A stretch of DNA of 64,000 nucleotides from Sclerotinia nivalis (lineage: Eukaryota; Ascomycota; Leotiomycetes; Helotiales; Sclerotiniaceae): NCBI GenBank assembly GCA_029531795.1, contig JAPEIS010000008.1, positions 2,542,001-2,606,000 on the forward strand, read 5' to 3'. Below the pieces are notes generated by a model. The model made no database searches and was not told where the DNA came from. It worked only from the letters and a program-made list of their open reading frames with translations. How positions within the stretch are numbered: position 1 is the first letter of the stretch; each line of letters opens with the position of its first letter. Of this stretch, positions 58,687 through 64,000 are shown one piece after another. A program made the position numbers and the translations under genes.

Positions 58687-61149
58687 TCAGGGGCCTTCCA
58701 GCACATCATCCTCTAGGCTGTCTGCATCATGGACCATACTTCCACTTTTAGTCATTAGTTCAAATCTACTCGGGCGAAATGGCCATTTCATCCATGCCTC
58801 CATAATCTCCTTTAGCATTTCCGTCGTCAGGCATCTCACCGACAAATGTTTCAGGTCAAACGATCCTCCTTTCGAAGGGTCGGTTAAGGAAGGACATTTG
58901 TCCGCTATGTAATCCAGCGCGCCAGGCCATAAGTTTTCCAAAGATTCATGGACTGTGTCGATTGGATGTGCGTATATAGTACCAATTATGTATTCGAAGA
59001 CATCAAAGTTCTGGGGGTAATTTTGACGGAGGATAGGCCAAAGAGCTTGTGGCTCAATGTCCAAAAGGCACAATTCGGACTCCGGTTTGAATTCTTTTAC
59101 ATATACTTTGAGGGGCTCCACCTCTCTCTTCTCGAATTCCGTACGAATGCGCGCACCATCGAGTCGGACAGCATAGATCTTATGGGCAGCTAAAGGAAGA
59201 TTTGTGATTTTATCTTCATACGCCTCGATCATTGCCTTTAATTCATCCCTAGACTTCTCCATGTCCTCCAAACTTGAATCTTCTTTCATGAGTTTGCTAT
59301 GGAGCTGGTTCATGTTGTTGTAGTCATTGATGAGATCCTCCGTCAGCCGTCCATGAGAATTGATGACTCGTTTCTTTGATTTCAGAAAGACATAACGTGC
59401 ATATTCCTCGGTGTAGTTTCTTTTCTCCTTTCCCGGTTTGACCTTTTTGACCTTGTCAACTGGTTCCTCCTCAAATTGAATTAGTGTTCCTTCGTCCAAT
59501 CGCCTTTGCAGATCCTCATATTCAGCTATCCACCCTCTTCTGAAACGTTCAAAATCTCCACTTTTCACCTGATGCCCACCTGTAGCAAGTGACTGCCTGG
59601 CTGCTACCTCCATTGGTCCTTGCCTATGCTCGGGAGTTGTTATGCCCATTTTATCCATATTACGGACGACATCTATCGAATTATTCAATGCAACCTCAGA
59701 GTCTCTCACAAATCGATGATTGTCTACGGTTGAACTCGCAATTTCTCGAATATATTTTGTGGTTATTTGGGCTTCCACGGCATTTTTGCGCATTTGTGCG
59801 ATGTGACGTACTAACCATGATGTTTTCTCCACATCAGGAATCCATATCAGCATACGTATGAGACCATACTCATGGAATAAGGCATGCGACCTTGCTGCGG
59901 CGAGAAGTTGATACATGACTAGTTGTGACATGGACTCAAATCCGCGGTACTTTTTTCTGGGGTAATGGGCAAGATTTGCAATCACGAGAAGGGTATTGTT
60001 TGGCTCGTTGATCTTCGGATCATCTGGTGAAAGTTTTACCTGGTGAGGTAAAAATTCCGGAGTGGTAACATGCCTAAGATGTTCCCAGACGGTTCCAGAC
60101 TTCGGTATGTGCTGATAAGTAGAACCTTCTGCATCAAGGAGTGGTTGAAGGTAGGGAAGATATTTCTTGGCATCAGGTTCCATGAGGAGATGTGTTCGCG
60201 GTTTAAGAAAGTCGTGGATTTTAGATGACCAAATCCCTAAGCCTGGATTTATGTCGATAATGTCGCAGCCAGTATGCTTTAAAAGCGATGAGCCAAAACG
60301 ATCAATGATGTCATCTAGACTAGATTACTAAATGAAAATGAATGGCGAGAAAGGAATGGTTCTTACCACACAGTGCTTCGTTGAGGATGTTTACACGTGT
60401 TCTATCCCCCATAGCTGAGCCCGCTACGTGAGCTTTTGAGAGGTATCTTCTGAGGGCAATAGGAATTTTTATGAACTCATTTCCATTTGCCTCGACCTCA
60501 TCTCCCTATTCATCAGTCAGCAGTGTTTTTTAAGGCAGACCCATCTTCTCCTTACTGGTTCTTCTTCCGGTTCCAATTCTGGCTCCAAATCCTTCGCCTG
60601 TTCAGACCGCCCTCGTTTTGGCTTTACTGTTTGAACTGCCGTTCCATCTTTTCCTTCAAGGTTTTCGTCACTAGTAAGCTTTTTACTTCTGCGCTTCACC
60701 GGTTCCACTGCCGTTCCATCCTGTCCTTCAACGGGTTCTTCAGTCGATGACTTTTTACGTCTGCGCTTCACCGGTTCCACCGCCGAAACATCTTCCCCTT
60801 CAACGCTTTCGTCACTGGCAAGCTTTTTGCGCCTACGCTTCACCGGTTTTACGCCCGACTCATCTTCTCCTTCAACACCTTCCGAGGTCACAGACTTTCT
60901 ACCTACAGCTTTCTTTGCTTTCATCAGCGATGCATCTGTTTCTTCAACGGTTTTGGAACTAACGGTCTTCCGGCGCGTTCGCTTGGCTGGAGGATCATCA
61001 TCAGTGGACGTTAAAATATCTGAGGACTTGGATGTTTTAGGCAGATTAAAACTTGATGAACAATGAATTTGTCGAAGGTGCGAATGTTGTAAAATGACTG
61101 GACATTTAAGTAGATTGGATCTACACGAACGTGAATAAATGCGAAACAT
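58687..61149 (-). CDS. mtf1: mitochondrial transcription factor 1 (mtTFB/rRNA adenine dimethylase-like)
   Basis: Three exons, 61149-60556, 60505-60367 and 60314-58687, join in frame (the second split codon is G|AT) and give 786 residues. The start is the ATG at 61149, one codon inside a longer TTG-open frame. The N-terminus is a presequence-like MFRIYSRSCRSNLLKCPVIL. The methyltransferase fold follows the repeat region: SAMGDRTRVNILNEALCDD, then CDIIDINPGLGIWSSKIHDF (motif I) and KPRTHLLMEPDAK, NNTLLVIANLAHYPRKKYRG (motif IV) and the C-terminal helical domain with MFRPSRFE-type sequence at the end. Members of this family work with the mitochondrial RNA polymerase at promoters; dimethylase activity is often lost in fungi. 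Length is greater than yeast Mtf1 (about 340) because of the N-terminal repeats and a long C-terminal part. Confidence 0.88.
60622..60890. repeat. 72-bp in-frame repeat in exon 1 of mtf1 (four copies)
   Basis: A 72-base unit is repeated four times (CTTCACCGGTT recurs at 60694, 60766 and 60838). On the coding strand each unit gives 24 residues of the form VEGEDxSAVEPVKRRRKKxx with a basic KRRRKK cluster. Copies are diverged but stay in frame, so the repeat is tolerated in the protein, between the presequence and the fold. Confidence 0.85.
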
Positions 61150-61805
61150 CAATGTCTATGACTGGTTTGAGGATCAATGAGATAATGACAGTTGAGAAAC
61201 TTGTGAATTGAGAGAATGTCTCAGAATTATATAATGTAGTGAAAGTGTTGATCGTTAGATGAAAATTATTAGCCTTGCGCATCGAGGAACAAAAGAAGTT
61301 TCTTGTCAAGTTAGGCAAGGCTGAAGGAAAAGATAAAGTTTAACCACATTGAATGATTGATGAATGTGCAGTTAAATTAGTTGATTGGTTGATGACCTGA
61401 CCAGTGGCTCGTGTATGTGGCTCGTGAGTGTGTGGCCAAAAGGCTGTAAGGCTGCAAGGCTGCAAGTCTGTAATTTTATCTCTTGAAACGCAGATCTGCC
61501 GTATCTTTCATTCACCGCTTTGATCTCTTGTACTTCGTACATTGGGCACCTTGAGATCTAAACCTCCCTTCAACAAAGAGTGATGTGATGGGGAAAATCA
61601 TAAGATATAACAAGCAGGCCAACAACATCCGACAAGGCAACCGAATTAAATGAAAACCTATTACTAACTCCTCTCTGTTCCTTTCACCTATTTACAATAT
61701 CTATGATTTTGTTAAACATATAACCATTTACTTAAACACTCTCACTATCCAATTGTATTGCGCGCCCAAGGCTTTCATTCGTTTCATTCATACAATCAGC
61801 ACATC
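61150..61805. promoter_or_regulatory. shared divergent promoter region of mtf1 and the AMSH-like gene
   Basis: The ATGs of the two genes lie 656 bases apart and point away from each other, so this stretch must contain both promoters. It includes GCAAGGCTG-type direct repeats at about 61443-61465. No clear TATA box or shared factor site can be named. Confidence 0.6.
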
Positions 61806-63514
61806 ATGGCGGGGTCAGCATTACAGATCTCGAAGCCCATGAGCATCAAAGAGATCTCCGTCAAAGCCTCAGACTTTGAATTTAACCCTACTATCGCCTT
61901 AAAATATTGGTTAAGGACAGCCGATACACTCTTAAGAGAGGTCAGTAAAATGCTCAATCACTTTGGAGTGATTTGGAATGCTGACTTCCATAGGCGCATA
62001 TTTACCAAGCAGAAGACAACGATCAACAAGCCTACCTTTTATTCATGCGATATGCGGCTTTGGTTGCGGAAAAGCTACCAGAGCATCCATTTGCGAAAGA
62101 CCCGGAAACTAGAAGTGGTTTAAGAGCGGCTCAGAAAACCCTCCCGGATGTTTTAGATAGACTAGAGAAATTAAAGCCCGGGATAAATGCGCGCTACAAT
62201 AACTGGCAGAAGGCGCTGGAAAGAAGGAAAGAAATTCATACAGCACGAAGGAATGATATATCGCGACCATCATCTCGAGCAGATTTGGCTGCTTCCGATC
62301 CCGCGATTGCCGGAAATACAACTACTTTAGCGGCCGCGGAGAACGGGGAACTGGCCGTGAAGTTGGCACATAAAGAAATGAAAAGGAGAAATGCCGTACG
62401 GCGTGCCACAAGACAAGCAGGTGTTAGTGAAGAAGAAGAGCAGGAAAGACGTACGGCGGGGCTGTGGGATGATTGGGAAGCAGCATTATCCAAATCTGGT
62501 CGGAATGATGAGGATGATGACATGCGCCGAAATATGGAAGCTTCAAGGAGGAGGTTGGACGGCTCACATGATATTTCGTCAGATGAAGTGAGGAGAAGAT
62601 CTGCGAAGCCCTCTTCTCGACCTGCAAGATATGTGCAAACAGCGGCTAGGAATGGTAGCAGCGAATACCGATATCCGTCGATTTCTAAGTCTCAACCTCT
62701 CATTATTGATGACTCGAAACCATACCCACCTCCCGATTATCTTCCTCCAAAGCCACCCAAAGAAGAAGAGTTTGAGCCGCCAAGTTACGAAACACCTCCA
62801 CCAATACCTGAAAAACAATCATCACATACGCGCGAGAGCTCATCATCTGAAATGGTCGGAGAAGTTTCAAAATTCACTTTTCGACCCTCCGCATATCTTG
62901 AAAATGGTAAACCCCTTCGAACAGTTTTTCTTCCGCCTACATTGCGACAACAATTCCTTGCCTGCGCAGCCTCAAATACACGAGCGAACCTCGAAACTTG
63001 TGGAATGTTATGCGGAACGTTGATATCGAATGCCCTCTTCATATCTCGACTCGTTATCCCAGAACAAAAGAGCACCAGCGATACGTGTGAAACAACTAAT
63101 GAGGGTGCATTTTTTGATTACTGCGCATCTGAAGATTTAATGGTCCTAGGATGGATACATACCCATCCTACACAAAGCTGTTTCATGAGTAGTCGAGATT
63201 TACACACACATTGTGGATATCAAATCATGATGCCTGAAAGTATTGCAATTGTTTGCGCACCGAGTAAAACTCCCTCGTAAGTAACTGTTTTTCTATTTCT
63301 CATTGATAAAGGCATGTACTGACCAGTAAACAGATGGGGAGTCTTCCGTCTAACTGACCCTCCAGGGATGCCAGCTGTTTTAAATTGTAAACAGACTGGA
63401 CTTTTCCATCCGCATGAAGAAAGAAACATCTACACGGATGCACTGCGACCTGGTCATGTATTTGAGGCAGAAGGGCTAGAATTTCAAGTTGTTGATCAGC
63501 GACCAAAGCGGTAA
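61806..63514 (+). CDS. sst2: AMSH-like JAMM deubiquitinase (Sst2 type)
   Basis: Three exons, 61806-61940, 61994-63276 and 63334-63514, join in phase 0 and phase 2 (TC|A) and give 532 residues. The N-terminus (about 15-110) is the USP8-dimerisation/MIT-like domain (MSIKEISVKASDFEFNPTIA, then YWLRTADTLLREAHIY and DQQAYLLFMRYAALVAEKL). The middle is charged and Pro-rich, with a run of PPxY-like sequence (YPPPDYLPPKPPKEE). The MPN+ domain (from about 355) contains ANLETCGMLCG (catalytic Glu) and the zinc motif GWIHTHPTQSCFMSSRDLH, H-x-H-P-x(n)-S-x-x-D. The Cys and His of HCGYQIMMPESIAIV and the later FHPHEERNIY fit the second zinc site of AMSH, which cleaves Lys63-linked ubiquitin chains at endosomes next to ESCRT-0. 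All key residues are present. Confidence 0.94.
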
Positions 63515-64000
63515 TGACGTTGATGAGGTTAATGGTGATGCCACGAGAATATGGTGATGGTTTTGGTTATTTGGCAGCGTAGGTGTTTGGGTGGACTATG
63601 GTTAGAGATAGATAAAAGCTCTCGATTCGACAATGAATTATGTATCTTATAAGTAGTCATTTCTTCACTAGGTTTTTTATGAATTTCTATGATTTTTCAC
63701 GGGCCAAGGGAAGTGAACCCCTGAAATCGAAGCTGGGGAAGCTTTTGTACAACCGAGTTTACAAATAAACAGTGCATAAGCAATACCTTGTTGTCAATAT
63801 GTACAACTATCCAAGTTGGCTACAAAAACTAACCGTGGTATGCCTTCGTTCAGTGATGAGATAATAAAAGTATACGTACTGTTTTATCATGCAAGTTCGA
63901 TATACCGGCTTCCTGCTAGTAGATTGGTGATTGTATTGTGCAAATCGTGTTGAAACTTGAGAGATTGATGGTTTATTATTTAAGTTCATTCAATATACTC
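63515..64000. other. 3' flank of the AMSH-like gene to the window end
   Basis: AT-rich sequence with no gene seen. The minus-strand frame at 63807-63989 is not protein-like. Confidence 0.6.

Overview
The window looks like a chromosomal segment of a filamentous ascomycete (Pezizomycotina), most likely a leotiomycete of the Botrytis/Sclerotinia kind. Genes are broken by short GT..AG introns of about 35-80 bases with fungal branch-point-like sequences. Intergenic DNA is AT-rich, and the housekeeping set (26S proteasome Rpn3, TAF12, DASH Spc34, Mto1/ApsB, arginase, mitochondrial Mtf1, AMSH-like JAMM protease) is that of an ascomycete nucleus. The assignment to order is inference from protein flavour and gene style, not from a search.

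Layout. 1-147 holds the 5' end of a gene that runs off the left edge. 1.4-12 kb is a conserved block: rpn3 (-), taf12 (-), an unknown acidic protein (-) and spc34 (+). 12-18.4 kb is an accessory stretch: an AT-rich repeat with hAT-like subterminal motifs that has taken two solo LTRs, then gene relics on the minus strand. A lone HpcH/HpaI-type aldolase follows at 18.4-19.4 kb. 19.4-30.1 kb has no gene I can support, only ORF fragments and short tandem repeats. 30-38 kb carries a GT90/CAP10-like glycosyltransferase (+) and the large coiled-coil Mto1/ApsB microtubule organiser (-). 38-41.3 kb contains a decayed MFS transporter. 41.4-50 kb carries a tiny stress-type protein, a fungal-specific acidic protein with a puzzling exon junction, arginase and a four-helix MARVEL-like membrane protein. 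51.7-63.5 kb carries a 2-oxoglutarate/Fe(II) oxygenase, a DUF7924-type protein, a hemerythrin-like protein, mitochondrial Mtf1 and an AMSH-like deubiquitinase, the last two head to head.

The genes do not form one pathway: they are single-copy cellular genes with accessory insertions between them. Exon structures were worked out by hand from splice sites and phase. Most join cleanly in frame, and exceptions are flagged. The most notable signals are a roughly 200-bp duplicated segment upstream of rpn3 whose copies differ almost only by C-to-T and G-to-A changes (RIP-like), the two solo LTRs with intact target-site duplications, two genes with an exon junction that does not behave, a T5-G10-A tract present three times in the same orientation, and a PD-(D/E)XK-like motif in the DUF7924 protein.
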